The notes under the pieces are model-generated. The model was not told where the DNA came from. It searched no databases and worked only from the letters and a program-made list of their open reading frames with translations. Position numbers and translations under genes: made by a program. A DNA stretch of 64,000 nucleotides from Apostichopus japonicus (Eukaryota > Echinodermata > Holothuroidea > Aspidochirotida > Stichopodidae), in the NCBI RefSeq assembly GCF_037975245.1, contig NC_092564.1:4119484-4183483 (forward strand). The letters run 5' to 3'. Positions 1-11,455 of this stretch are shown here, piece by piece. Numbering within the stretch: the stretch's first letter is position 1; each line of letters starts with the position of its first letter.

Positions 1-1509
1 CTTTATATTAAGTGACCTAGGCCTACTGTAGGACTATAGTATAGGCTAGGCCTAACATACCGGTTCTCTACTAGGTATACCACATGGTACAATTAGTACT
101 AACGTTAGACATATCCTAACGTTATAGTTGCCTAGCCTATAGGGGCCTAACCTAGTTATACTCAAGTTAACACCTATATTTAGCCGCATGATTTTAGGAA
201 AGTTATCGTCAACTAGCAAACATAATAGCAATTTTCAAAATTTACGCAATTGCCTGGATTGTTGTTTCAAATATGAAGTGTCATATTGGCATAATAACAT
301 ACTTTGCAAAAGTCATTAGCCTAGTGAAGTGTACAGCATACACGTATATATGCTACGAATGTGAGGATGCCCTACACTGAACATTATGAACATATGATTA
401 AACTATCAATCTAATTTCAAGTGAGGCTTCATTTGTACAGTGTAAGAAGGTCAGCTCTTACATAAAGTTTTGTTTTGTACCATAATTTTACTTGTTTATT
501 AGTGTGCTCACTGTACAGAGGGCTATACATTTGTACAGTATATTTGTATGCTGTCTTGTGGCATCAAAAGGGTTGATTAACAACTCTCTCTTCTGGGTTG
601 CTAGGCAACTATCTTGTTCTTCCTGGAAATTAGCCCTCACAGGAAATGGGGTCTGTGTGTATATATTTTAGGAACAAAGGAGTTTTGTGAGGGTATAGGG
701 AGTTGGCAGTTGGCTATGAGTATCTGAGCAAGGCAGTTGTAAAAGAAGAGAAAGATAGTTTAATGGCTGGATAGCTTGTTTTAAACCTTAATTTACATAG
801 TTCAAGTTACTGTAGACCTTAATATTTTATGGAAGTTGTGATATTCAACTGACAGTCTGGGACACCATTTATTATAAAGGATACTATTTACTATAAAGGA
901 TATTATTTTACAATAAAGGATATTTCAGGACACCATCACTTATAAAGGACATTATTTTACTACAAAGGATATTGACATTATTTTACTGAAAGGATACCCT
1001 GGAACACTATTTCATGTAAATTAAAGGATACTTTTTGTTGGGATCGGACATTCATCATACCATTTATTGGGTTCAACTATACTGATGTCGTAGAATATCT
1101 GATATCGTGGAAGATCTGAGGTCCTAGAATACTTGATGTCACCAGTAGGCCAACTCACCAGAACAGACTTTTAAATTAAGTGTATTTCGTTATATTTTGG
1201 GTGCACACCTCAGGACTGTAAGTTGTTTCATTTAATTCTTTGACTGGGCCCAGATTAGTTGTACATTGTTTGCTATTCATAATTATAATTTCTTTTGATC
1301 CAATCCAGTTGATTTCTCCATTTTTTATGTGTCTTGCTATGTGTTAGGTCATCACACCAAACCCACAGTTCTCTGATCAAGAACAAACATTTATTTTCAG
1401 TGGCTAACACCCTTCCATACAGTATAGATCTACTGTTAAAAAATGAAAACTTCTTATAGTTTGGTGTTATATAAGTGTAGATAACACCAGTTGAGAATCC
1501 CAGTTCAAA
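1..1509. other. Gene-free AT-rich sequence
   Basis: I see no coding exon here. The first 170 bases are rich in AGGCCTA and TAACGTTA words; similar sequence recurs near 26,200. About 545-780 has a TATA-like run and could be an old LTR or promoter fragment, but no matching second end is visible. Confidence 0.4.
858..1035. repeat. Degenerate short tandem repeat (ATAAAGGATATTATTTTACTA-like)
   Basis: The words TATAAAGGATA and ATTATTTTACTA recur about seven times with irregular spacing, and the phrase GGACACCAT also repeats. It reads as a decayed tandem repeat of roughly 20-45 bp units. No coding potential is seen. Confidence 0.55.
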
Positions 1510-1524
1510 CTATTTAAAAATATA

Positions 1525-1765
1525 AGCAGTAAAACATAGTTTACCCAGTTGAACCCAGTAAAACATAGTTGACCCAGTAAAACATAGTTGAACCCAGTAA
1601 AACATAGTTAACCCAGTAAAACATAGTTGAACCAGTTGGACCCAGTAAAACATAGTTGAACCAGTTGGACCCAGTAAAATATAGTTGAACTTGAACCAGT
1701 TGGACCCAGTAAAACATAGTTGAACCAGTTGGACCCAGTAAAACATAGTTGAACCAGTTGGGAAC
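1525..1765. repeat. Minisatellite of CCCAGTAAAACATAGTTGAA units
   Basis: The core CAGTAAAACATAG (once CAGTAAAATATAG) occurs nine times, separated either by GTTGACC-like spacers or by a longer GAACCAGTTGGAC spacer, giving mixed unit lengths from about 18 to 38 bp. Any ORF across it is only translation of the repeat. It abuts the truncated end of the neighbouring retrotransposon. Confidence 0.85.
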
Positions 1766-1815
1766 CCCAGTTCACCCATTTCAACCTACTTCAAATTTGG
1801 GCCAATTTCCGTATA

Positions 1816-1860
1816 GAAAATTCCAGTTGAACCCAGTTCAAAAGTTCAACTGGAATTTCC
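1816..1860. repeat. Hairpin (inverted repeat) at the broken end of the retroelement
   Basis: GAAAATTCCAGTTGAA (1816-1831) faces TTCAACTGGAATTTCC (1845-1860). The two 16-bp arms differ at one base and enclose a 13-bp loop. Homology to reverse transcriptase on the minus strand stops at about this hairpin, so it may mark the end of a separate insertion or a rearrangement junction. Confidence 0.7.
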
Positions 1861-2566
1861 ACCAGGTCCCCCTTAATCGGTCGAAAACTTCTCCTAGGCG
1901 TACTAAATGCTCCTCTATCGTGGGGGCATATATTATGATATCGTCTATATATATTAGACATATTTGCCAATGCAACCCACGTAGTACCTGCTCCATTAAC
2001 CTCTGAAAAGTAGCGGGAGCGTTGCACAATTCAAAAGGTAACACATTAAACTCATAAAGACCACTACTCATGGAGAAGGCGGTCTTCTCCCTGTCTCTAC
2101 GGTCCATTTCGACTTGCCAGTATCCACTTTTAAGATCAAGGTTAGAAAACCACTTAGCCCCTAACATTGCATCTAAGCTATCATCTATCCTAGGCAATGG
2201 AAAGGCGTCTTTATGAGTAACGTCATTTAACCTACGATAGTCTATACAAAACCACAAAGAGCCATCTTTCCTTTTCACTAGTACTGGGGAGGACCACGCA
2301 CTCTTAGAAGGAGAAATGACGCCTTGCGTCAACATCTCATTCCCTTCGGCCTGTGCTTCTACCCGTTTATGAAAGGGCAGTCTCCAAGGGAGCTGTCGGA
2401 TTGGGGTTGCATCACCCGTATCAATGCAATGCTTAACCAACCCAGTCCTCCCCAAGGGTTCACCTTCGCAAGAGAACACACTACGGTTATCCTGCAAAAA
2501 CTGCCTCAAAAGAACACGCTTACAAACGGGTAAACCCTCCCCACTTCGATGGAGCAAATCTTCCAT
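1861..2566 (-). pseudogene. Reverse transcriptase fragment of the Ty3/gypsy element
   Basis: The minus-strand frame keeps most RT landmarks in order: a WSSPVLVKRKDGS-type stretch, the FCIDYRRLND motif, FPLPRIDD, SNLDLKSGYWQ, and the catalytic YIDD box at 1937-1951 (IYIDDIIIYAP), where the two aspartates bind metal. It ends just after the thumb begins, where the sequence becomes repeat-like, so connection, RNase H and integrase domains are lost. The N-terminal part, before the fingers, contains a linker to protease. The catalytic core is intact but the enzyme is truncated and cannot be functional by itself. Confidence 0.9.
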
Positions 2567-3260
2567 CTCGGCCGGTAACCCACTTAATGGTATAATGGTT
2601 TTCTACCTCCTCTACCTCCACGACGTTGGACATGGGGGAAACTATGCCTACATGGGTACCTTTGTACAATGTTACAGGATTCGAAGTACCATTAAATAGT
2701 CTAATAGGGACAGTCCTTCTAGAAGTATCAACTAAAGCACGTCCAACCATAACGTGTCGGCTTTCAGGCACTCCGGGTCTAGTTTCCAGTAGAAGAGGCC
2801 CTTTTCAGCTTCCCCAGGGGCACTCCATATTTCAATTCTAACACCCCTGACACCATAATCTTGCTCTCTAAAGGGATAAAGACTGTGTCAACCAGTTGTA
2901 CCCTAATTGGCTGATCCAGAGGAGTCTCACAAAGGGGAACAGCTAAGCGGATCCTACCAACAAACAATAGGGGTTCACCTCCCAATTGTATCAAACATTC
3001 ATGTCTCTCTTAAAAAGTCAATTCCAAGTAAACCAGGGGCAGTGATACTGGCAACTAGGACTTGCACTGGAATCTTCAGGGTGTGAAATTTTAAGGTTAA
3101 GTTACATTTACCTTTTACTTGCAGTGGCCTACCATCAACACCGGCAAAACTGGCTCCCGTCTATGTAAGTGGAGCCAAATTACCTGCAGAGCATATACGC
3201 TCCCATGTCTGAACGCTGATAATGGTAGTACCAGCGCCAGTTTCTACTAAAAAAAAGGAA
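2560..3260 (-). pseudogene. Retropepsin (aspartic protease) region of the element, degraded
   Basis: About 3228-3245 the minus strand reads VETGAG followed by TTIIS. In active retropepsins this position is DTGA or DSGA, so the catalytic aspartate is replaced by glutamate here. About 3008-3035 reads GLLGIDFL, matching the second conserved protease block. The frame between them contains a stop, and the stretch 2,780-2,994 lies in another frame. The protease is therefore inactive on two grounds. The 2,560-2,780 part is the linker between protease and RT. Confidence 0.75.
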
Positions 3261-3386
3261 TCTCAGTATTAGAGACACATATATTTGCACACAAAGCTCC
3301 CCCTGACTTGCCCTTCTCCCCATTTCCATAACGTTGCAGGGCTTCAATTCGCTTAGTCGAGGGGCACCCCTCATCCCCGACTGACT

Positions 3387-3686
3387 CTAGTTTCCCGATC
3401 CCTGTCTACTTGGCATAGAGGGGCAGTACCGGCTAATGTGACCTAACTGCCCACACCTCCAACACTGCATGGGACCAGGACCAGACCCAGTCAAAGGGGG
3501 TGGCGCTGGTGGACCTTGCTGAACAAATTGATTTAACCTAGCATTGTCCTCAAAAAATTTTCCCAATTGTACTTCCAGCCTATCCAATCTTTCAGTAATT
3601 CCGCCAACCGTATCCGACGATGCCGAAATAGTATAGGCAGAAAGCTGGGGTTTCATCACCCCCTCTGCCTGGTCAATAGCCTCCAC
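3387..3686 (-). pseudogene. Gag C-terminal fragment with CCHC zinc knuckle
   Basis: A 99-residue open stretch has a short coiled-coil-like helix (residues 28-53), a proline-rich linker (59-72), and a zinc knuckle CWRCGQLGHISRYC at residues 75-88 (3423-3464). That is a canonical C-x2-C-x4-H-x4-C nucleocapsid motif, which packages the element RNA. It ends in a stop rather than running into protease, so pol would need a frameshift or this is damage. Confidence 0.85.
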
Positions 3687-3712
3687 CTCAAGGGCAATTT
3701 GTAGAGCATTTT

Positions 3713-3964
3713 CTATTGTCTTGAGTCTACCCCTTCGAACAACAATCCTACCATCCCTGTCACGTAAAGCACCCCAAAAAACTCGTCATGTACTCGCATA
3801 TCAAGGCCGGGATAAGCCTCTATCACTTCTAGACGGATTGAAGAGCACCATCTCGCCTCCTTCCAGAATCCAGGCTTAGTTAAAGGTAAAGAAACTTGAT
3901 ATGATATTAAATTGTCACAAAAATAACTCACAATTACCATGGGGCTCCAAAGCCCTGCCAGCAA
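3713..3964 (-). pseudogene. Probable gag N-terminal remnant
   Basis: This lies between the primer binding site and the zinc-knuckle segment, where gag matrix/capsid should be. The open stretch is short (83 residues), in a different frame from the knuckle, and shows no motif I can name. Called by position only. Confidence 0.4.
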
Positions 3965-3994
3965 ACATGAAAAAGGGGGTGGGGTGGCAAAATG

Positions 3995-4012
3995 ATCCCA
4001 CTTCTGACACCA
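3995..4012 (-). promoter_or_regulatory. tRNA-Leu primer binding site
   Basis: The minus strand reads TGGTGTCAGAAGTGGGAT five bases after the LTR end. It is exactly complementary to the 3' end of animal tRNA-Leu(CAA), including the added CCA, where reverse transcription would be primed. The tRNA sequence is recalled, not searched. Confidence 0.8.
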
Positions 4013-4017
4013 ATTTC

Positions 4018-4158
4018 TGTAACGCCCCTGACTAATGCCCGAAGACTAATGCTAGCATTAATCTTCGTCCCCCCCCCTTTCCCCTGCCCTGACATCAGGT
4101 GGCCTCCAGCTGCCTGATTACCCACGCTACCGCTCGGCCGGGGTACAGGGGCGTTACA
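4018..4158 (-). repeat. 5' LTR, 141 bp, with 13-bp inverted ends
   Basis: The segment begins TGTAACGCCCCTG and ends CAGGGGCGTTACA, so its two ends are perfect 13-bp inverted repeats with the TG...CA termini of an LTR. The primer binding site follows at the expected distance. It is very short for a Ty3/gypsy LTR. It holds an internal C-rich run. The partner 3' LTR is missing. Confidence 0.8.
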
Positions 4159-4170
4159 ATATCGATATAT

Positions 4171-4800
4171 TGTAGAATTTACTTGGTCTGCTTATCCTGT
4201 AAGTACGTGTGTTGTAGGGTCCAGCCTAGTTATTCCCATATCAAAAGCATTATAGGGACCACCTTTGCTCAGGCATGTTGTGTAAACGTCATATAAACGA
4301 AATGCATCCACTCAACAGAAACGAACATGAAGAATCCGATTACGACAAACTTCCTTGTATCGAGAATGTTGAGCGATACTTAGAAAGTCATATTGATGTG
4401 GATGAATAACCACGTACGTTCACAATTACTTACAAATTTCGTGAAAATACTATAAAAAATCCCAAAGCGGATGAAAGATTGATGTTTGCATAACTGTATA
4501 TTAAAAGCATAATGCGTATGCACCTTTTTGTCAGACAATGATCAACGGTACCAAATATTAAAAAGAATGGCTATTGTTTAAAAATCTCTTATTCCGTTGA
4601 TTATTTTTAATATAACATCAATCACATTTAACCCAAAGGTCTAATTGGTGGTGTAAACCAATGCATAATTAGGTAAACTTAAAGAAACTAAGCAAATGCA
4701 AGTGTGTGTTAAAATGTTATCTGACGCCTAAAGACATCTTTCTCTGCGTCATAGTTCAGATTCACTGCAAATCTAGCACCTGATATGACTACGATAATGT
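4171..4800. repeat. Start segment of the large duplication (copy also at 59,730-60,317)
   Basis: Long stretches match 59,730-60,317 in the same orientation, for example the block ending in CCACGTACGTT (about 4,410 and 59,930) and CTAAAGACATCT (about 4,729 and 60,260). This piece is absent before block B at 31.6 kb. No gene is seen in it. Confidence 0.85.
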
Positions 4801-4974
4801 CAACGTCTGGTGCCGTTATTGGTAGCTTTACAATAGAATGCCATCGTAATTGTTACTTATTTTAGAAATTGATCTTACATAGGATTTATTCACACACTAG
4901 ATGATACTTGATGCATTTAATATCATCTTATAGAAAAGGTTCCTTTCAATTTACTCTTTTAATCATACCTTTAT

Positions 4975-5240
4975 GAATATCACCAGCATCGGAAATTAAA
5001 CAACACTGCAACAATTTGACTTTTTGAAAAATTGACTTTAAGATGAAATGTCTAATAGCAGTACTGAAGGCAACTTCTTTTAAATAACACAGAACCCTTA
5101 TCATAGAAGCAAAAAGTCTTGTAAAATTACTTACATTGAGCATAACAGTTTGACAAAACAAATAATGAGGGACCCTCACTCAAAGATTCCCTCTCTTTTA
5201 CCTCAGAGTTAGTTCCAAAGGTAGCGCAACCGTTAAGTGA
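4975..5240. repeat. Local duplicate (partner 5,565-5,825)
   Basis: The stretch from CACCAGCATCGGAAATTAAA to TTAGTTCCAAAG recurs at 5,565-5,825 with about 10-15% difference by eye. A single copy is present in block B near 31,720-31,955, so the local doubling is specific to block A. Confidence 0.85.
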
Positions 5241-5334
5241 CCAATTAGGCAAAATATCCTCTCCTATTCCACCGAAGCTTTTGCGCAATATGAGGTCCAA
5301 AGTATAATGCGTTATTTAAATAATGCGTAAAACC

Positions 5335-5555
5335 AATGAAGAGGCACTCATAAAGTTCACGAAACTACCTTTCGACTCTTATTAAAACAACGTAATTCAT
5401 TTCTGTGAGTATGTAATAACCGTCATATGTAAGGTTAAAGTAAATAAACTAAATAGAAGGCTTGAAGTAAACCCAAGACTATGTTCCACGCGGTTTCGAG
5501 TTCAACGTATATGAGCTTCTAGTTTCCGGGTATTGCATCAGATATTGCAATACAC
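5335..5555. repeat. Displaced copy of 8,527-8,705
   Basis: The segment including CCAAGACTATGTTCCACGCG and GAGCTTCTAGTTTCCGGGTA repeats at 8,527-8,705 and at 33,450-33,615. Together with the 4,975 and 5,880 repeats it shows nested rearrangement at the start of block A. No gene is seen. Confidence 0.8.
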
Positions 5556-5879
5556 TTAAGCAAAAGCACCAGCATTGAAAATTAAACAAACACTGCTACA
5601 ATGTGACTTCCTGAAGGATTGACTTTAAGTTGAAATGTCTAATAGCATTCCGGAGGTAACTTCTTTTAAATAATACGCCACTCTTATCTTAGAAGCTAAG
5701 AAATATTGTAATAATTACTTACATTTAGCATAAAAGCTTGACAAAACAAATTATGAGGAACTCTCACTCAACCTGAACGATTCTCTCTTTTTCTCTCACA
5801 GTTAGTTCCAAAGATAGTGCAAGTATAATACGTTAGATATGAATAACGCATAAAGACAATGAAGAGGCACTCATGTCCA

Positions 5880-7740
5880 TAGATGATTATAGATGTAATT
5901 TCGTCCCTTTACTGTATCTTTTGTTAGACCGACATATGTTTATGAAAACGTTTTGGGCCGTTTGTCACAATACACATTGTGCAATACGTTATTCCCCGAT
6001 TACGAAATAACTCATCCACGTGAAGACGTTCCACTTGCGTAAAGGGGGGTTAGGATCACTAAATAAACTGTTTGATGCACATATACATTGTTCATAAAAG
6101 TGCACCAGTAGCTATTCCTAATGATTTTTTCACTTCGTGTTTAACTGAATTTACAACAAGCTTCTCATTTTAAGCAAGTTTTTTTTCACCAATATGTTGA
6201 CCACCATACACTACTAATATGCCTTACTTTAGGTCTCTGGCAACGTATACAACTGGTTATGTTGAGTAGTAGTTGAAATGAGTCAGCATTTACAAAGAAA
6301 AGGCAAACACAGAAATATTTAACTGAACTTTTCTTGAACTGCATTGGCATTACTGCAAATACCAGGAGGGAGTTGCCGGTAACCTAGTGAAGGGAGGGGA
6401 TCTATTGAAAGTAAATGCGAGGTTGAAATACGTAGTTTACAACAACTGAAGAGAAAGCTATATTGAGGAGTTTAACTGTTGCACATTCTGGACCAAGTTT
6501 TATTAAACGTTATTTTGATACACATAGTCAATTTAATTAAGACATCTATGTGACAACAATCAGTTTGACAATGTGTATGACCGTGTCCGTGGAAGATGGT
6601 TTTATGTCTCTACATTTTTAAGGGGTTTCACCGGCGTTGATAGATTGGAAGTTCACGTGAAACACATGTTCTTTTCTAATAGCGTGGAGTACAGCAACGA
6701 AACTTTGCACTGGTTCACATTAAAATATTCTTCTTCAAGCACATTGGACTTACATAGGGACAAAGAAGTAAGGTGTGAATTCGGCCCATTACTGTTTGCT
6801 TTGTTAGACAGACAGTTATGTTTATGGTCGTTTGTCGCAATACACAGTGTGCAATACGTAAATCCCGATTGGACGAAAGTAACTCATTCACGTTAAGAAC
6901 TTCAATGTTGACGTATATGTGGCAACAATTAGTTTTTGCAAATTCTACTTAGCAAGCAATGTAGAAAACTTGTTAATATTATGGGTGGTTTCATTTAGAA
7001 AGGTCTAAAAGTTATGCCTTCAGATGCCTTCAGGTATACATCCGATTGTGTCACACTCAATAAGACGTGATGCAGCCTGACGGACAATCAACAGGAAGGT
7101 CACTGTGGCACTGACAACATCAAATCATGCATAAGTGTTCATTTTCTGCAGTACCTTCAAAGTCAATTCAGGCTGCTTAGACCGTTATGTAGTTTAACAA
7201 ATAGCTTAAATGCTATTGTGCTACCTTTGATTACAGGTTTCCTTTGTTTATCAATTGGAAAATAAAGGACATAAATTGGACATAAAGTACTTAATGTCAC
7301 ATAGTAATTTCAACTAACAAATGACATGTGCGATGTACTTCAGTGTAATATACTTGTACAAAAATAGGCACGGGGAATGTGGATGTCACATGTTGATTGT
7401 GCATTTTACTTTTCGTATACTTTTATGGACCAGTTTAGGTATCTGGATGTTTTTTAATTCACCTTAACCTTGGCTAAGTGAACCCGAGGTGCTACGCGTA
7501 CTCTCAATTCTACATCACAGAAAAACTTAGGCTGCGGATCATAACCAACATGTAGTTACACCAGTAGTGCAGCCTCTGACTTTACAGCCATCAATAAATT
7601 AATATATGAATACGATTAGTTCTCCTTCTTTGATTTTCAAATGGCTTTCTTGAAAAACTCAAAACACGGGATTAAATAGTATTCTGCATCTATTTGTTTA
7701 CTGGGGGAAATACGGTTCTTACAGTAGCAAAAAACATTTC
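5880..7740. other. Intergenic part of block A with an internal repeat, no gene
   Basis: The stretch 5,890-6,050 recurs at 6,775-6,930, and 6,575-6,720 resembles 23,795-23,900, 24,490-24,570 and 56,975-57,080. A plus-strand open stretch at 6,573-6,896 arises from this repeat, has no splice signals or recognisable domain, and is not open in the other copies, so I do not call it a gene. Confidence 0.6.
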
Positions 7741-7792
7741 AACTATATATATGTTCTTTTGGCTAGAGTTATTCATATGTTATGTGCTGATG

Positions 7793-8162
7793 CAGTGGCG
7801 TAGGAAGGTACTTTTGAGTGGGGGGGGGGCTGAAGACTGATGGCCGGCCTGGGGGAGGGGTCTAAGGGGAGGGGGTGTCCCCCTCCCCTTTGGAATTTTT
7901 TGCATTTCCAGGTGGCCTCAGATGCAATTTGGTGCAATATAGCACACTTCAACACCCACTCCATTTTGTAAACTTAATTTTGTATTTTCACCTGGCCTTA
8001 GATGCAATTTGGTGCTCCAAATGAGATTTTTTTTTCTCATTTGGAAATGAAAAAGGGGTTTTCTGACTTGCGGAGCGGGGGGCGGAATGATACTTCCGCC
8101 CCTCCACATTTTTCACTGGGGGGGCTGGCGCCCCCCCAGCCCCCCCGGTTCCTACGCCCTTG
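7793..8162. mobile_element. hAT-like MITE, 370 bp, with 8-bp target duplication
   Basis: It begins CAGTGGCGTAGGAAGGTA and ends TTCCTACGCCCTTG, giving imperfect terminal inverted repeats of about 14-16 bp. It is flanked on both sides by TGCTGATG (7785-7792 and 8163-8170), the 8-bp duplication typical of hAT transposons. The corresponding place in block B (about 33,085) has the uninterrupted target, so insertion came after the block duplication. There is no transposase; the inside has G/C homopolymer runs and two copies of the word GATGCAATTTGGTGC. Confidence 0.92.
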
Positions 8163-8170
8163 TGCTGATG

Positions 8171-9060
8171 GATGTCGTAATTTTTAATTTACAGTTAGAG
8201 TTGATAACCGTCCAAAAAATACAACGCTACTATTACAAACATGCTACAGTGCATTACGTGCAGTGCCTCTCTGGTGTTTTAAGATTGCACGTAAGTATAC
8301 AGTATAAAAGTATAACTATTTACTTGTCTGATTGTGATTGCAATCATTGGTGCAAGTTACTGCCTTTTGATGATTGCCAACTCCTGTGGAAAGAAGTAAA
8401 CATCATATGATCTTATGAGATGTTATGTATGGGTAATGATGTTTATATCGTGGCGATATATATCAATATGACGTTACATTTATCTGGTTTCACTATAACA
8501 ATATGATGGCATACGCTCGTCTGATCCTAGGTAAACTTCACGGAACTGTTTACCTTTCGACTCTTGTAAGAACAATTTAATTCACTTCTGTGGGTATGCA
8601 CTAACCGAAGGCTTGAAATATACCCAAGACAATGTTCCACGCAGTTTCGCGTTCGACGTATATTAGCTTCTAGTTTCCGGGTATTGCACCAGGTATTGCA
8701 GTAGAGAGTATGGTTTCACCAGTCACCATTTTAGTAGCCGTAAAAGGAAGGCCTGTTTATTATTCCTGGTATTCCAATAAATCAAAATCTTTTCTAACAA
8801 TAATTCAACTGAAAATAAAATAATAATAAAACCTTCTAGCAAATTTCGTGTCCACAAAAGAGCCTTTGTAAAAGAATTCAATGTATTAAATCAATCGTAG
8901 CAGTCAAACCTCAAAGAGGTAAGGTTAAATATAAGAATGGGAACAACAATATTGTCAAAAAATAATATGAAATGATCTGAATCCATTCAATAAAACACTA
9001 TGATCTCATTAAAATTGTCCTGCAGTCATACATTTTCTACTGTTCCTTACTCGTTTGGTC
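8171..9060. other. Intergenic part of block A, nothing recognised
   Basis: This is colinear with about 33,100-33,990 of block B. It includes the source copy (8,527-8,705) of the displaced repeat. I see no exon or RNA gene. Confidence 0.5.
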
Positions 9061-9067
9061 ATCCTTC

Positions 9068-9163
9068 CTGAAACCTGTCTCTGTTAGAACAAGGGCATTT
9101 GCGACTCTGTGACAGGATATTGTGAATGCAGACAATGTACAAGGGGTAGGTATTGCGATGAGA
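9068..9163 (+). pseudogene. Remnant EGF exon on the plus strand (block A copy)
   Basis: Plus-strand translation gives half of an EGF repeat: ETCLC, stop, NKGICDSVTGYCECRQC, ending at a GTGAGT donor. The 5' half of the exon and its acceptor are deleted relative to the block B copy (34,631-34,758), which has about 650 extra bp before this point. A TAG replaces the CAG of copy B. So it cannot encode a working repeat. It belonged to an EGF gene facing the opposite way to receptor gene A. Confidence 0.8.
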
Positions 9164-10236
9164 GTGAGTTGATCTCTTTAATATGAAATTATCATTGGCT
9201 TTAAAGTCATAGCTCTGCTATTGCACTTGCGTTACTCGCGCGTATTTGTGGTTAACGGGCTGTAACGCGGGCAAAAGTGGGCATATCCTCCTGAGTGGTG
9301 CTGCTCGATTGGTTATTGGTTGATTAATATTTTGAAATATTTCAAGATACGTTCTCAAGTGTTTGCTGTGAAGAGTAGTGCTGTATACGTGAACCAATTA
9401 GCGTATATTACGCTAATGTGAAACTGCCATTAAGCTACGTTAACAAGTTAACTTTACATTACTTTCGTGTTAGCTCGAAGCAGTACGGTCACCTTACATC
9501 GTACTTTGAAGACAACTAACTAAAGATCGATACACAAATGTGATAAACATTGTTCAACTTATGTGGTTATCTTTATTATTCTGAGTTTGAGTGTGATTTA
9601 GATTAAATACTACGACACAAGAACTTCAAACAATTCTATTGTACTCAATAACAGTATTAGCAGTAGAAATGCAGAATTTCTAGTTAAGTGGATGAAGAAA
9701 CATATAATAGAAACTGCATTCTTATGGGGTATAGTTGTTAGGTGGTCAGCTCATTGTGCACAATGATGTGGAGTGGATGATACTGCTTAGATAATAGATC
9801 TAACAGTTTATCAACCCTACCAAGTGCTACTACCAATAATACCACAACTGATCGAACTGAAATACCTCATGGAGTTTAGAGTGAATGATAATGAGAGAGC
9901 TTGATTCAAATGAGTCAATTTAATTCATTCCTCAGCATTCCTCGCTTACAAATGTTTCAGTCAAAGCCAAATAGATTAAGTTGTGGTGTGTATTTCATTA
10001 TATGAAACGAATCTTAGCTAGTCAAGCTGATTACTCATATAGTCCTGGGATGTGTTTGCCATTTTTAGATTTGAAATAAAGAATTATCCAATTGTAACTT
10101 GGTAGAAAGGTTAAAATAAAGGATCAAATGTTCAGCAAGACATATGATGCAAAAATATTTGATGGTTTTATTAAATAATTACTTCTTTACAATGTCATGA
10201 TTTGTAATTGCTTGATATTTTAGTGCCCCTTTTCAG

Positions 10237-10338
10237 CATGTCCACCTGGTTACTATGGCGATAAGTGTGCCTCCGAATGCGCTACTTGTGCTGATATATA
10301 ATGGGGAATGCATCTTCCCGGGCGGTTGTGAGATTTGA
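10237..10338 (+). pseudogene. Second remnant EGF exon on the plus strand (block A copy)
   Basis: After a CCCTTTTCAG acceptor the strand reads CPPGYYGDKCASECATCAD, then stops. Shifting frame recovers NGECIFPGGCEI before another stop. It is an EGF-like exon with an internal frameshift. The block B counterpart is at 35,780-35,882. It probably belonged with the remnant at 9,068-9,163. Confidence 0.75.
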
Positions 10339-11360
10339 GAGTGCCATTTATGTATCTTTGCCCTTCCATTAAATGCTTTCAAGTTACTTCATGTTATAAA
10401 CAATATGAGATAATATTGTAGTTATTTCATTTGTATACATTTCATACAGTGCATGCTCCACAAAATCTTCATACATGCAGGACTGCAGATGTGTTAGTGT
10501 TAAATTAAGCATTTAATTTTTGCTTTGTTTATTTTTACATATGTTTATACTAAATCAGTTCTGACATATACATCTGAAGTAAACTTAAACGAAATTGATA
10601 CTCATAAATTGAAATTATTTGAATTGCTATAAACATCTCGAATGTTAACCAAAGAGGAAATGAAAAGCTGACGCTTATAATATTAAATCAGGTTCAAGTA
10701 AATAAATTACCACTGAATGACAGATTCTATTTTCTCTAATCCGACTAGTCAAACTGTGTGAAACCCCGTAAACGGTACACATACAGCGATGATAGCATTT
10801 CAAAAGTAGTAGATTACCTCGTTTGCGTAAGTATCATGTTCCGATCATGTCATGCAGCTTAAACTCTAAAACTGAACTTAAGCCATATCGTAAGAATCAA
10901 GTTCAATTTCAAAGCATTCCCATTGCGAGTGTTCCTATCATGTGCATGCAATGAAATAACTACAAGAGAACATATGGGATCGTACAGTCACATCTCCATA
11001 GACCACCAGGATTTACAGAAGGTATACCTGGTGATGTGTCTTGTGGGAGGAGTAGCGTGGGTGCAGATGTCGAAAGGTGAAGTTGGCATCGCATATCGAG
11101 TGTAGTGTCGTATCCTATAGAACCCCGAAATATGTACGACGTACAGATATGAGTCTAATTTTCGAATTCTGTCCCGAAATTTGACAACAAAAGTCATTAA
11201 AAACACCTGCATATCTACAGTTTAGGTGAAATTTCCCCCCAACAGGTAATAATTACAAAGAACATACTTTTTGAATCATTTTATATCTTGACAGCAAGGC
11301 TCAAAATTTTGACAAGAACACAAACTAAAAAAATTGAGACATTCGGATATTTCAAGATCA
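10339..11360. other. Intergenic, no gene seen
   Basis: The sequence is colinear with about 35,883-36,900 of block B. Short open stretches at 10,923-11,212 are not preserved in block B and have no domain. Confidence 0.5.
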
Positions 11361-11455
11361 ACAGTTGATGTTTCTAGACAAAATGTCTAGGAAATAGATA
11401 AGCATAGTCGAATGTTTGGTCATTTTGGGGATTCTGCTGGCTTTCGTCAATTAAA

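Larger units (their letters stand above)
1861..4158 (-). mobile_element. Ty3/gypsy LTR retrotransposon, 3'-truncated and decayed
   Basis: Reading on the minus strand the order is 5' LTR (4158-4018), primer binding site (4012-3995), gag with a CCHC zinc knuckle, aspartic protease, then reverse transcriptase, which stops about 1,860. RNase H, integrase and the 3' LTR are absent from the window. The gag, protease and RT segments fall in different frames with stops between them, so no single polyprotein ORF survives. Ty3/gypsy elements copy themselves through an RNA intermediate; this copy is dead. It sits directly before the first copy of the large duplication (from 4,171), so it could be a late insertion or a boundary. 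Confidence 0.9.

Noticed and set aside
1510-1779. Minus-strand repeat protein (YWVQL repeats)
   Set aside because: It only translates the minisatellite; unit lengths are irregular and not multiples of three.
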